Assembly (NCBI RefSeq): GCF_900115245.1
Contig: NZ_FOVT01000003.1
Coordinates: 1 to 64,000 of the forward strand
DNA: 64,000 nucleotides
Direction: 5' to 3'
Source of the DNA: Mesorhizobium sp. NFR06
GTDB taxonomy: Bacteria; Pseudomonadota; Alphaproteobacteria; Rhizobiales; Rhizobiaceae
In this document: positions 47,335 through 56,261 of the stretch, piece by piece
Layout: every line of letters begins with the position of its first letter
Numbering within the stretch: position 1 is the stretch's first letter
Translations under genes and position numbers: made by a program
Notes under the pieces: generated by a model
Databases searched by the model: none
Told to the model about the DNA's origin: nothing
The model's input: the letters and a program-made list of their open reading frames with translations, nothing else

Positions 47335-48381
47335 ATGAACGCCCCAGCCGCCAATCTCTCCCGCGTGCCCTGCACCGTCGTCACCGGCTTCCTCGGCGCC
47401 GGCAAGACGACGCTGATCCGCAACCTGCTCGAAAACGCCAAGGGCAAGCGGCTGGCGATCATCGTCAACGAGTTCGGTGATGTCGGCATCGATGGCGAGA
47501 TCCTCAAAGGCTGCGGCGTCGACACCTGCCCCGAGGAAAACATCGTCGAGCTCGCCAATGGCTGTATCTGCTGCACGGTCGCCGACGACTTCGTGCCGGC
47601 GCTCGACCAGATCCTGTCGCTCAACCCCAAGGTCGACCACATCCTGATCGAGACCTCCGGCCTCGCTTTGCCGAAACCGCTCGTCCAGGCTTTTCAATGG
47701 CCGACTGTAAGGAGTCGCGTCACGGTCGACGGTGTCATTGCAGTGGTCGACGGCCCGGCGCTAGCCGACGGGCGCGTTGCCTCCGACATGGATGCGCTGC
47801 AGGCCCAACGCGCCGCGGACGACTCGCTCGATCATGACGATCCGGTCGAGGAAGTGTTCGAGGACCAGATCGCCTGCGCCGACCTGATCATCCTGTCGAA
47901 GAGGGACCTGATGGATGCGGCCGGCTGCGCCCGCGCCAACGCCGTCATCGGCGAGCATGTGGCGCGCGCGGTCAAGGTCGTGCCGACCGTCCACGGAAAG
48001 GTCGATCCATCGGTGCTGCTCGGCCTCGGCCTCGCCGTCGAAGACGACATCGAGAACCGCAAGACCCATCACGACGGCGAGCTCGACCACGAGCATGACG
48101 ATTTCGACTCCTTCGTCATCGATATCACGTCGATTGCCAATCCCGATGAGTTGGCAAAGCGCGTCGCCCTTGCCGCCGAGCAGGAAAACGTGCTGCGCGT
48201 CAAGGGTTTCGTCGAAGTCGGCGGCAAGCCGATGCGGCTTTTGCTGCAGGCCGTCGGCCCGCGCGTCAATCACTATTACGATCGCGCCTGGACGGCTGGG
48301 GACGACCGCCGCTCGCGGCTCGTCGTCATCGGCCTCAAGGGGCTGAATCGCCCGGCGATCGAGCGTATCCTCGCCGGCTGA
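47335..48381 (+). CDS. cobW: CobW GTPase, cobalt-chelation chaperone
   Basis: CobW is a COG0523-family GTPase thought to deliver cobalt to the CobNST chelatase. The 348-residue protein has the P-loop GFLGAGKTTLIRNLL, the NEFGDVGIDGE switch, the metal-binding GCICCT (CxCC) motif and SKRDLMD as G4, with a His/Asp-rich stretch (DGELDHEHDDFD) and a C-terminal CobW_C domain. The ATG follows the DUF1636 stop by two bases. It is located directly before cobN as in P. denitrificans-type clusters. Confidence 0.95.
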   Translation: MNAPAANLSRVPCTVVTGFLGAGKTTLIRNLLENAKGKRLAIIVNEFGDVGIDGEILKGCGVDTCPEENIVELANGCICCTVADDFVPALDQILSLNPKVDHILIETSGLALPKPLVQAFQWPTVRSRVTVDGVIAVVDGPALADGRVASDMDALQAQRAADDSLDHDDPVEEVFEDQIACADLIILSKRDLMDAAGCARANAVIGEHVARAVKVVPTVHGKVDPSVLLGLGLAVEDDIENRKTHHDGELDHEHDDFDSFVIDITSIANPDELAKRVALAAEQENVLRVKGFVEVGGKPMRLLLQAVGPRVNHYYDRAWTAGDDRRSRLVVIGLKGLNRPAIERILAG

Positions 48382-48398
48382 GGCCAACACGACAAGCC

Positions 48399-51300
48399 AT
48401 GCATATCCTCACCACGACATCCGCTTCGCTCGACGATCTCGCCGAGCCGATCGACCTCAGGCAGACGCCTGCGGATGTCGTGGCGCTGTCCTTCACCGAC
48501 AGCGACCTGGCCGGACTGGCCGCCGCCTGGAAGGCAGACTCGGAGCGCCTGCCGTCGATGCGGCTGGCAGCACTTCGCGACCTTCGCCACCCGATGTCGG
48601 TGGACCTGTGGATCGACAGCGTCGCGCGCCATGCCAAGGTGGTCCTCGTCCGCATCCTCGGCGGTTACGAATGGTGGCGCTATGGCTGCGACCAACTCGC
48701 GGCGGTCGCGCGCGAGCGCGGCATCAAGCTCGCGCTGCTGCCCGGCGAAAGCCATGACGAGGATTTGCGCCTGATTGAAGCTTCCACGCTGCCACGCGAG
48801 GAGCTCGATGCGCTGTTGGGTTATTTCCGCGAGGGCGGCCCGCAGAATATGACAGCGCTGATGCAGCGACTGGCAGGGCTGGCTGGATCGGATGTGACGG
48901 CGGCTGAGCCGATGGCGGTGCCAAAGGCTGGGTATTACGATCCAAGCCGCGGCGTCGTCTCCCTCCCCCTTGAGGGGAGGGTCCGGCCGCAGGCCGGGGG
49001 TGGGGTCGCCCACGACGCGCGCCGACCTAAAGAAACGCCACATCCAGTCGTACCGACCCCACCCGGCCCTGCGGGCCACCCTCCCCTCCAGGGGGAGGGA
49101 GACGTCGCAACTGTCATCCCCATCCTCTTCTACCGCTCGATGGTTCTCGCCGCCGACGTCGCGCCAATTGATGCGCTCGTTGATGCCTTGCGCTCGCAGG
49201 GCATGGCGCCAGTGCCGATCTTCGTCTCAAGCCTCAAAGACCCGACGTCGCTGGCCTTCGTCGAGAACGCCGTCGCGTCGCTGAACCCCACCGCAATCAT
49301 TACCGCCACTGCCTTCGCTTCCGGCGCCGAGCCCGGCGCCGAAACCCTCTTCGACCGCGCCGGCGTGCCGGTCTTCCAGGTCATCGTCGCGACGACGCGG
49401 CGCGAGGTCTGGGAGAAGAACCAGCGCGGTCTGGCGCCCGCCGATCTCGCCATGCATGTCGTGCTGCCGGAACTCGACGGCCGTATCCTGGCCGGCGCGA
49501 TCTCCTTCAAGGGCGAGGTCGAGACCGATCCGGCGCTGGCCTTCCGCGCCTTTGCCAACCAGCCGGAAGCCGATCGCGTCGCCCAGGTCGCCGCCCGCGT
49601 CGCGGCGTTCATACGTCTGCAGGGGACGGAGCGCGCCAGGCGCAAGCTGGCGATCCTGCTCCCCGATTATCCAAGCGCGCCCGGGCGGACCGGCTATGCC
49701 GTCGGCCTCGATGTGCCCTCCAGCGTGCTTGCGATGCTGCATGACCTGAAGGGACAGGGCTATGCGGTTGAAGGGATTCCGCTATCCCCGCGCGCGTTGC
49801 TGGATGCGCTGGAGCTGGGTGGGCTTGACCTCTCCGTAGAGGACTACTTCGCCTTTTTGACCGAACTGCCAGACGCCGCACGCAACGCTGTCACCGCAGC
49901 GTGGGGCAACGCCAATCACGAAGCTCACGTCAATGAACGCCGACCTTCGCAGATAAGCCGCGAGAACCGCTTCCGCATCCGCGCCGTCACCTTCGGCAAC
50001 GTCACTGTGGCGCTCGCCCCCGACCGCGGCCGCTCCGCCGATCGCCGCGTCGATTACCACGACCCGACGCTGCCGCCGCGCCACGCATTGATCGCCTTCG
50101 GCCTCTGGTTGCGGAAATCTCTCGGCGTTCACGCCATCGTCCATGTCGGCGCGCACGGCACGCTGGAATGGTTACCTGGCAAGACGGTCGCGCTCTCCGG
50201 CGCCTGCTTCCCCGAGATCGTCACCGGCTCGCTGCCGGTGATCTACCCCTTCATCGTTTCCAATCCCGGCGAGGCGGCGCAGGCCAAGCGCCGCATTTCG
50301 GCTGTCACCCTTGGCCATCTGCCGCCGCCGCTGACCGGCGCCGGCCTCGACGAGGACCAACAGAAGCTCGAACGGCTGGTGGATGAATATGCCCAGGCCG
50401 ACGGCCTCGACCGCCGCCGCCGCGACCGCTTGGCCAAGCTCATCGTCGAAAGCGCGCGGCAGTCGGGTCTGGCCGGCGAGGCCGGCGTCGCCGGCACAGA
50501 CGCGCCCGACGAGGCGCTGCGCCGCATCGATGCCTGGCTTTGCGACCTCAAGGATTTCGCCGTCAAGGACGGGCTGCACGTCTACGGCCGCGCGCCGGGA
50601 GACGAAGCAGATCCGCTGCGCCGCCAAAGCGCCGAGGCCGAAAAGGCTGCCCTGCTCGCCGCGCTCGATGGCCGCCACATCAAGGCAGGGCCCGCCGGCG
50701 CGCCGGCGCGCGGCCGCTCCGACGTGCTGCCCACCGGCCGCAACCTCTTCACTTCCGATCCGCGCACGATGCCGACCCCCACTGCCTATGACCTAGGCCA
50801 GGCGGCGGCGGCGGAAGTCGTGCGCAACTACATGCAGAGCCATGGCGACTGGCCGCGCTCGCTGGTGATCGATCTTTGGGGCTCGGCCTCGCTGCGCACC
50901 GGCGGCGAGGAAATTGCGCAAGGCCTTGCCCTGATGGGTTGCCGGCCGCAGTGGGATGCGGCGACGGGCCGCGTCACCGGCATCGAGGTGCTGCCGCCGG
51001 CAGCGCTCGGCCGCCCGCGCATCGATGTTACCTGGCGCATTTCCGGCCTGTTCCGCGACATGTTCCCGACCCAGATCGCGCTGATCGACGCAGCCGCGAA
51101 CGCGGTCGCCGGCCGCGACGAGGACGATTCCGAAAATCCCCTCGCCGCCGCGACCCGCGCGGGCAAGGTCGGGCCGCGCATTTTCGGCACTTCGCCGGGC
51201 ACTTACGGCGCCGGCGTGGAGGATTTGCTGTCGCGCGGCGAATGGCGCGTGCGCGAGGAGATCGGCCGCGCCTATCTCGACGCCACCTCGCACGCCTATG

Positions 51301-51893
51301 GCGGCGCCGACGGCGAAGCGGTCTCCGCACCGGGCGCCTTCGAGGGCCGCATCGCCGAGGCCGATCTCCTCGTCCACACCGGCGACGACCCCGGCCGCGA
51401 CATCCTCGAAGGCTCGGCCGACGTCGCCTTCATCGGCGGGTTTTCGGCAGCCCTTGCCGCGCTTGGACGCAACGCCGACGTCATCGTGCTTGACACGACC
51501 GATCCCAAAAAGCCGAAGCCGCGTTCGATCGGCGAAGCGGTGTCGCGCGTGGTGCGGGCCCGCGCGGTCAATCCACGCTTCATCGCCGGCCAGATGCGCC
51601 ACGGCCCGCGGGGCGCCTCGGAATTCGCCGAAACGGTCGATCGACTCGTTGGTTTCGCGGAGACCACACATGCCATTTCGGGTGCGCTGATCGAGGCGGT
51701 GCATGACGCCTATGTCGGCGACCCGGACATCCGCGCCTTCCTGCTGCGCGAGAACCCCGCCGCTGCGAAATTCATCGCCGAGCGGTTTCTCGACGCGCGG
51801 CGGCGCGGCCTTTGGCATCCGCTGCGCAATTCGATAGACGACGATCTCGCAGCCTTGATCGCCGAGGCCCAGGCAAGCGGGGTGGCGGCATGA
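48399..51893 (+). CDS. cobN: Cobaltochelatase subunit CobN
   Basis: CobN is the large, porphyrin-binding subunit of the aerobic ATP-dependent cobaltochelatase that inserts Co2+ into hydrogenobyrinic acid a,c-diamide. The 1164-residue frame has the conserved blocks PILFYRSMVLAADVAPIDAL, RGRSADRRVDYHDPTLPPRH, VHVGAHGTLEWLPGKTVALS and KVGPRIFGTSPGTYGAGVED. Between residues about 186 and 235 the frame passes through a 149-base palindromic repeat element (48956-49104) without a stop; the encoded Pro/Gly-rich stretch is not a CobN feature. The CobS and CobT partner subunits are not in the window. Its stop overlaps the cobG start (ATGA). Confidence 0.94.
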   Translation: MHILTTTSASLDDLAEPIDLRQTPADVVALSFTDSDLAGLAAAWKADSERLPSMRLAALRDLRHPMSVDLWIDSVARHAKVVLVRILGGYEWWRYGCDQLAAVARERGIKLALLPGESHDEDLRLIEASTLPREELDALLGYFREGGPQNMTALMQRLAGLAGSDVTAAEPMAVPKAGYYDPSRGVVSLPLEGRVRPQAGGGVAHDARRPKETPHPVVPTPPGPAGHPPLQGEGDVATVIPILFYRSMVLAADVAPIDALVDALRSQGMAPVPIFVSSLKDPTSLAFVENAVASLNPTAIITATAFASGAEPGAETLFDRAGVPVFQVIVATTRREVWEKNQRGLAPADLAMHVVLPELDGRILAGAISFKGEVETDPALAFRAFANQPEADRVAQVAARVAAFIRLQGTERARRKLAILLPDYPSAPGRTGYAVGLDVPSSVLAMLHDLKGQGYAVEGIPLSPRALLDALELGGLDLSVEDYFAFLTELPDAARNAVTAAWGNANHEAHVNERRPSQISRENRFRIRAVTFGNVTVALAPDRGRSADRRVDYHDPTLPPRHALIAFGLWLRKSLGVHAIVHVGAHGTLEWLPGKTVALSGACFPEIVTGSLPVIYPFIVSNPGEAAQAKRRISAVTLGHLPPPLTGAGLDEDQQKLERLVDEYAQADGLDRRRRDRLAKLIVESARQSGLAGEAGVAGTDAPDEALRRIDAWLCDLKDFAVKDGLHVYGRAPGDEADPLRRQSAEAEKAALLAALDGRHIKAGPAGAPARGRSDVLPTGRNLFTSDPRTMPTPTAYDLGQAAAAEVVRNYMQSHGDWPRSLVIDLWGSASLRTGGEEIAQGLALMGCRPQWDAATGRVTGIEVLPPAALGRPRIDVTWRISGLFRDMFPTQIALIDAAANAVAGRDEDDSENPLAAATRAGKVGPRIFGTSPGTYGAGVEDLLSRGEWRVREEIGRAYLDATSHAYGGADGEAVSAPGAFEGRIAEADLLVHTGDDPGRDILEGSADVAFIGGFSAALAALGRNADVIVLDTTDPKKPKPRSIGEAVSRVVRARAVNPRFIAGQMRHGPRGASEFAETVDRLVGFAETTHAISGALIEAVHDAYVGDPDIRAFLLRENPAAAKFIAERFLDARRRGLWHPLRNSIDDDLAALIAEAQASGVAA
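48956..49104. repeat. Palindromic repeat element inserted in frame within cobN
   Basis: The element begins CGTCTCCCTCCCCCTTGAGG and ends with the mirror CCAGGGGGAGGGAGACG; inner arms GGTGGGGTCG and CGACCCCACC also pair. It is flanked by normal CobN sequence and read through in frame, adding about 50 residues rich in Pro, Gly and Arg. Similar GC palindromes are usually intergenic in Mesorhizobium. Confidence 0.85.
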
Positions 51894-53380
51894 ACGCGTT
51901 TTCGCGACGCGGCGCCTGCCCTGCCCTCGGTGCTCCGATGCAGACCGGAGACGGGCTGCTCGTCCGGCTCAATCCGGTCGCTGGAGGACTTTCGCCCAAG
52001 TCGCTGGTCGGACTCGTCGAATCCGCCCTGCGCCACGGCAACGGCATCGTGGAAGTGACCGCGCGCGGCAGCCTGCAGATCCGCGGCCTGACCGCGGAAA
52101 GCGCGCGGCTGCTGGCGGCTGAGGTGGATGCGCTGGGTATTGCGGTGCGCAGCGGCGTGCCCGTCGAGACCGGGCCGTTGGCAGGGATTGACCCGGAAGA
52201 AGTTGTCGATCCACGCCCTCTGGCTGAGCGGATCCAAACTGCGATTGAAGAGGCTGGGCTGACGGCAAGGCTGGGGCCGAAGGTGTCGGTGGTTATCGAC
52301 GGCGGCGGGCAACTGACGATGGACGCGGTGACGGCTGACGTGAGGCTGAAGGCGGTGCGGGCTGAGGCGGGCCGCCAGTGGAGCGTGTCGGTTGCCGGCG
52401 ACGTGCGCAGTGCGAGGCCGCTCGCCACTGTCGATGTGGACGCCGCGCGTGACATCGCTGTGGCGGCACTGCGGATGGTGGCCGAAAAAGGCCGCGGGGC
52501 GCACACACGGGATTTGTCGGATCGTCAGTGGACGTCTCTCGCAGGCCGGCATTCCTTCGCGCCCCCCTCTGTCCTGCCGGACATCTCCCCCACAGGGGGG
52601 GAGATCAGCAGCTTCGCCGGCGGCTCCCTCTTAGCAGCGAACTCCCTTGTTTCGACGTCTGCGATTGGCGAAACCGGCGGCGCCAGCCCAATCTCCCCAC
52701 TTGTGGGGGAGATGTCCGGCAGGACAGAGGGGGGCGCCGTGGAGCGCCCCCGCTCGCCGATCGGCCTCTTAAACCTGAACAACAGCCACGCCCTCGGCAT
52801 CGCCCTGCCCTTCGGAAGCATGCCGGCGCAGACCCTTGTCGACCTTGCCAAACAGGCCTCGGAACTCGGCGCCACCGAAATCCGCCTCGCCCCCGGCCGC
52901 GCCTTGCTTTTCCTCGGCCTCTCCCAAACCGCCTGCTCCCCGCTGCAATCCTCCGCCGCCCTCCTCGGCTTCGTCACCTCCCCCAGCGACCCCCGCACCC
53001 GCATCGCCGCCTGCCCCGGCACGTCGGCCTGCGCTTCCGGCCGCATCGCCACCCGCGCCATCGCCGAGAAAATCGCAGCCGAAAGCGCCGACCTCCTCGA
53101 TCCCTCGCTAACCCTCCACATTTCCGGCTGCGCCAAGGGCTGCGCGCATCCCGGCGCGGCCGCACTCACTCTGGTCGGCGACGAAAACGGAGCCGGACTT
53201 GTCGTGGACGGGACGGCAAAGGCCCTTCCTGCGGGATACAGGCCGGGCTATGACGCCGCGCGCGGGGTCGCCGCCATTGCGGCGGCGCTCCAAAACGCAC
53301 GACATCCTGGCGAGACTGCCGCCGCCTGCCTGGCAAGGCTTGGCGCGGCCGGCATCGCCGAACTCTATCGACGGAACTAA
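51890..53380 (+). CDS. cobG: Precorrin-3B synthase CobG
   Basis: CobG is the O2-dependent ring-contraction monooxygenase that makes precorrin-3B and defines the aerobic pathway. The 496-residue protein has the nitrite/sulfite-reductase half-domains (NPVAGGLSPKSLVGLVESAL, TARGSLQIRGLT) and the 4Fe-4S motif in CPGTSACASGRIATRAIA and HISGCAKGCAHPGAA. Around residues 223-283 a 182-base palindrome (52558-52739) is read in frame and encodes PSVLPDISPTGGEI-like low-complexity sequence foreign to CobG. The start overlaps cobN by four bases. Confidence 0.93.
   Translation: MNAFSRRGACPALGAPMQTGDGLLVRLNPVAGGLSPKSLVGLVESALRHGNGIVEVTARGSLQIRGLTAESARLLAAEVDALGIAVRSGVPVETGPLAGIDPEEVVDPRPLAERIQTAIEEAGLTARLGPKVSVVIDGGGQLTMDAVTADVRLKAVRAEAGRQWSVSVAGDVRSARPLATVDVDAARDIAVAALRMVAEKGRGAHTRDLSDRQWTSLAGRHSFAPPSVLPDISPTGGEISSFAGGSLLAANSLVSTSAIGETGGASPISPLVGEMSGRTEGGAVERPRSPIGLLNLNNSHALGIALPFGSMPAQTLVDLAKQASELGATEIRLAPGRALLFLGLSQTACSPLQSSAALLGFVTSPSDPRTRIAACPGTSACASGRIATRAIAEKIAAESADLLDPSLTLHISGCAKGCAHPGAAALTLVGDENGAGLVVDGTAKALPAGYRPGYDAARGVAAIAAALQNARHPGETAAACLARLGAAGIAELYRRN
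52558..52739. repeat. Palindromic repeat element with perfect 30-bp arms inside cobG
   Basis: The 30-base arms at 52561-52590 and 52706-52735 are perfect reverse complements (beginning GCCCCCCTCTGTCCTGCCGG). They enclose 115 bases that also contain shorter inverted GGGGGAGAT motifs. The whole is translated in the cobG frame without a stop. This repeat family is different from the one in cobN. Confidence 0.92.
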
Positions 53381-53383
53381 AGA

Positions 53384-54016
53384 ATGGCCGCCTACGACTA
53401 TATCCATGACGGGACGGCGATCTACGAGCGCTCTTTCGCCATCATCCGCGCCGAGGCGGACCTCGTGCGCTTCTCTGAGGCGGAAGCGGATGTCGCAATC
53501 CGCATGATCCATGCCTGCGGCCAGGTCGAAGCCGCCAGCCATTTCGTTTTCTCGAACGGCTTCGTCGATGCTGCCCGCGCGGCCCTTGCTGCCGGCGCGC
53601 CGATCTTCTGCGATGCGGAGATGGTCGCCCACGGCGTCACCCGCGCCCGCCTGCCGGCCGGCAATGAGGTGGTCTGCACGTTGCGCGATCCGCGTACTGC
53701 CGAAATCGCCAAGGCAATCGGCAACACGCGCTCGGCGGCCGCGATCGACCTGTGGGGCGAGCGCATGGCCGGGTCGGTCGTCGCCATCGGCAACGCGCCG
53801 ACCGCGCTGTTCTACCTTCTGGAAAAGCTGCGCGACGGCGCACCGAGGCCGGCCGCGATCATCGGCATGCCGGTCGGCTTCGTCGGCGCTGCCGAATCCA
53901 AGGATGCGCTGGCCGAGAATTCCTACGGCGTGCCCTATGCCATCGTGCGCGGCAGGCTGGGCGGCAGCGCCATGACCGCCGCCGCGCTCAATTCATTGGC
54001 CAGGCCGGGCCTGTGA
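53384..54016 (+). CDS. cobH: Precorrin-8X methylmutase CobH
   Basis: CobH moves the C11 methyl to C12, converting precorrin-8X to hydrogenobyrinic acid. The 210-residue protein begins MAAYDYIHDGTAIYERSFAI and has the catalytic-His region VAIRMIHACGQVEAASHFVF, GAPIFCDAEMVAHGVTRARL and the C-terminal GMPVGFVGAAESKDAL. It follows cobG by three bases; its TGA overlaps the GTG start of cobI. Confidence 0.95.
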   Translation: MAAYDYIHDGTAIYERSFAIIRAEADLVRFSEAEADVAIRMIHACGQVEAASHFVFSNGFVDAARAALAAGAPIFCDAEMVAHGVTRARLPAGNEVVCTLRDPRTAEIAKAIGNTRSAAAIDLWGERMAGSVVAIGNAPTALFYLLEKLRDGAPRPAAIIGMPVGFVGAAESKDALAENSYGVPYAIVRGRLGGSAMTAAALNSLARPGL

Positions 54017-54768
54017 ACGCGCTTTCAAAGGGACGCCTTGTCGGCGTCGGCACCGGCCCCGGCGATCCGGAGCTTTTGACGCTGAAGGCGGCGCGTGCGC
54101 TGGCCGAGGCCGATGTGGTCGCCTATTTCGCCAAGCGCGGCAACAACAGCAATGCGCGCGCCATCGTCGAGGCACGCTTCCGGCCGGACATGATCGAGCT
54201 GCCGCTGCTCTATCCGGTAACGACGGAGATCGACAAGGATCACGACGACTACCGCTCGCAGATCACCGATTTCTACGAGCAGTCCGCCGAACACGTTGCC
54301 GGGCACCTGACCGCCGGCAGGATGGTGGCGGTGCTGTCGGAGGGCGATCCGCTCTTCTACGGCTCCTACATGCACCTGCATGTGCGCCTGGCGCACCGCT
54401 TCCCGACCGAGGTCATCCCCGGCATCACCGCCATGTCCGGCTGCTGGTCGGCGACCGGCCTGCCGATCGTCCAGGGCGACGATGTGCTGACCGTGCTGCC
54501 TGGCACGATGAGCGAATTCGAGCTGACCCGTCGGCTGGCCGACACCGATGCCGCCGTCATCATGAAAGTCGGCCGCAACTTGCCGAAGATCCGCCGCGCG
54601 CTGGAAGCGACCGGCAAGCTGGCGAAGGCCGTCTATGTCGAGCGCGGCACCATGCCGGGCAGCGTCTCGATGCGGCTGGCCGAAAAGCCGGACGACAAGG
54701 CCCCCTATTTCGCCATCGTGCTGGTTGCCGGCTGGTCGGCCCGTCCCGGAGCCGGAGCAAAGCCATGA
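54013..54768 (+). CDS. cobI: Precorrin-2 C20-methyltransferase CobI
   Basis: CobI methylates C20 of precorrin-2 with SAM to give precorrin-3A. The 251-residue protein has the tetrapyrrole-methylase signatures GRLVGVGTGPGDPELLTLKA at the N-terminus, AVLSEGDPLFYGSYMHLH and VIPGITAMSGCWSATGLP. The start is a GTG at 54013 whose last two bases plus A form the TGA of cobH, giving tight coupling. It ends overlapping the cobJ ATG by four bases. Confidence 0.95.
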   Translation: MNALSKGRLVGVGTGPGDPELLTLKAARALAEADVVAYFAKRGNNSNARAIVEARFRPDMIELPLLYPVTTEIDKDHDDYRSQITDFYEQSAEHVAGHLTAGRMVAVLSEGDPLFYGSYMHLHVRLAHRFPTEVIPGITAMSGCWSATGLPIVQGDDVLTVLPGTMSEFELTRRLADTDAAVIMKVGRNLPKIRRALEATGKLAKAVYVERGTMPGSVSMRLAEKPDDKAPYFAIVLVAGWSARPGAGAKP

Positions 54769-55529
54769 GCGGCCGCCTCACCGTCATCGGCCTTGGCCCC
54801 GGCAATGCCGACCAGGTCACGCCGCAGGCAAGCCAGGCAGTGGCCGAAGCCTCCTTCTTCTATGGCTACAAGCCCTATCTCGATCGGCTGGATCTGCGGC
54901 CTGACCAGACCCGCATCGCTTCCGACAACCGCGAGGAGCTCGCCCGCTCCAACGAGGCGCTGGCCAAGGCGGCCGAGGGCCACAGCGTCGCTGTCGTTTC
55001 CGGCGGCGATCCCGGCGTCTTCGCCATGGCCGCGGCCGTCTGCGAGGCGATCGAAGCCGGGCCTCCCGAGTGGCGAGCTGTCGAGCTCTCGGTCGTTCCC
55101 GGCGTTACCGCCATGCTGGCCGTCGCCGCCCGCATCGGCGCGCCGCTCGGCCATGATTTCTGCGCCATCTCGCTTTCGGACAATCTGAAGCCCTGGGAAC
55201 TGATCGAACTGCGCCTGCTGGCGGCGGCCGGCGCCGGCTTCGTCATTGCGCTTTATAACCCGATCAGCAAGGCCCGCCCTTGGCAGCTTGGCCGCGCCTT
55301 CGAATGCCTGAAGGCGATCCTGCCCGGCACCACGCCGGTGATCTTCGGCCGCGCCGCCGGCCGGGCCGACGAGCGCATCGAGGTTTTTCTGCTGGCGGAC
55401 GCCGATGCGGAAAAGGCCGACATGGCGACTTGCATCATCATCGGCTCGCCCGAGACCCGCATCATCAAGCGCGGCGAAAAACCCACGCTGGTCTACACGC
55501 CGCGTTCGGCAACGGGGTCGAAAAGATGA
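54765..55529 (+). CDS. cobJ: Precorrin-3B C17-methyltransferase CobJ
   Basis: CobJ methylates C17 of precorrin-3B with ring contraction to give precorrin-4. The 254-residue protein has the methylase motifs GRLTVIGLGPGNADQVTPQA, SVAVVSGGDPGVFAMAAAV and VVPGVTAMLAVAARIGAPLG, and the CobJ-specific LYNPISKARPWQLG and ETRIIKRGEKPTLVYTPR. The last 37 bases overlap the 3' end of cobK on the opposite strand. Confidence 0.95.
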   Translation: MSGRLTVIGLGPGNADQVTPQASQAVAEASFFYGYKPYLDRLDLRPDQTRIASDNREELARSNEALAKAAEGHSVAVVSGGDPGVFAMAAAVCEAIEAGPPEWRAVELSVVPGVTAMLAVAARIGAPLGHDFCAISLSDNLKPWELIELRLLAAAGAGFVIALYNPISKARPWQLGRAFECLKAILPGTTPVIFGRAAGRADERIEVFLLADADAEKADMATCIIIGSPETRIIKRGEKPTLVYTPRSATGSKR

Positions 55530-56260
55530 TCGACTTTTGCCGCCAGCGCATCGACGGTTTCAGCCGAGGGAACGTCCGGCAAGGTCGGGCGGCGGATCAT
55601 GACAACTTCGACGCAGAGCGCCCGTGCCGCGGCGATCTTGCCGTAGGTCGCTTCGCCGCCGCTGTTTTTCGAAACGATGGCGTCAATACCATGCTTTTCG
55701 AGCAGCGCCCGTTCATCCGCTTCCGGAAACGGTCCGCGTGCCAGCAGATAGAGAGCATCCGGCATCGCGAGCTTCGGCTCGACCGGATCGACGCTGCGGA
55801 TCAGGTAGCGGTGCTGTGGAGCAGCCTCGAAGCCGCCGGCTTCCTGGCGGCCGATCGCCAGGAAAACCCGGCGCGGCGCCGTGCCGAGAGCACTTGCCGC
55901 CTCCGTGACATTGTCGACCAGCGTCCAACGATCGCCCGCGACAGGTTCCCAGCCGGGGCGCCGCAGCGCGAGGATCGGCACGCCGGATTGCCGCGCCGCT
56001 TCGGCGGCGTTGGCCGAAATACGGGCGGCGTATGGATGCGTGGCGTCGATCAGCAGATCGACCTGCTCCGCGCGAAGATGGGCAGCCAGCCCTTCCGCGC
56101 CGCCAAAGCCGCCGACACGCACTGGCACGCCTTGCGCGACCGGGCTTTCGGTGCGGCCGGCCAGCGACAGCGTGACCGAGAAATCCTTGCGACCGGCGAG
56201 CTTTCCCGCCAGTTGCCGGGCTTCCGTCGTGCCGCCGAGGATCAAAATACGATGGGTCAT
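55493..56260 (-). CDS. cobK: Precorrin-6A reductase CobK
   Basis: CobK reduces precorrin-6A to dihydro-precorrin-6B with NADPH. The 255-residue protein starts MTHRILILGGTTEARQLAGK and shows the family segments LLIDATHPYAARISANAAEA, RRVFLAIGRQE and DAIVSKNSGGEATYGKIAAA. It is the only gene of the cluster on the minus strand: its ATG (56260, or 56263) directly abuts the cobL ATG (56262) in divergent orientation, and its 3' end overlaps cobJ by 37 bases. Its message must therefore arise from a promoter lying within cobL. The same opposite-strand placement is known for other aerobic cob clusters. Confidence 0.94.
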   Translation of the reverse strand: MTHRILILGGTTEARQLAGKLAGRKDFSVTLSLAGRTESPVAQGVPVRVGGFGGAEGLAAHLRAEQVDLLIDATHPYAARISANAAEAARQSGVPILALRRPGWEPVAGDRWTLVDNVTEAASALGTAPRRVFLAIGRQEAGGFEAAPQHRYLIRSVDPVEPKLAMPDALYLLARGPFPEADERALLEKHGIDAIVSKNSGGEATYGKIAAARALCVEVVMIRRPTLPDVPSAETVDALAAKVDHLFDPVAERGV

Positions 56261-56261
56261 C

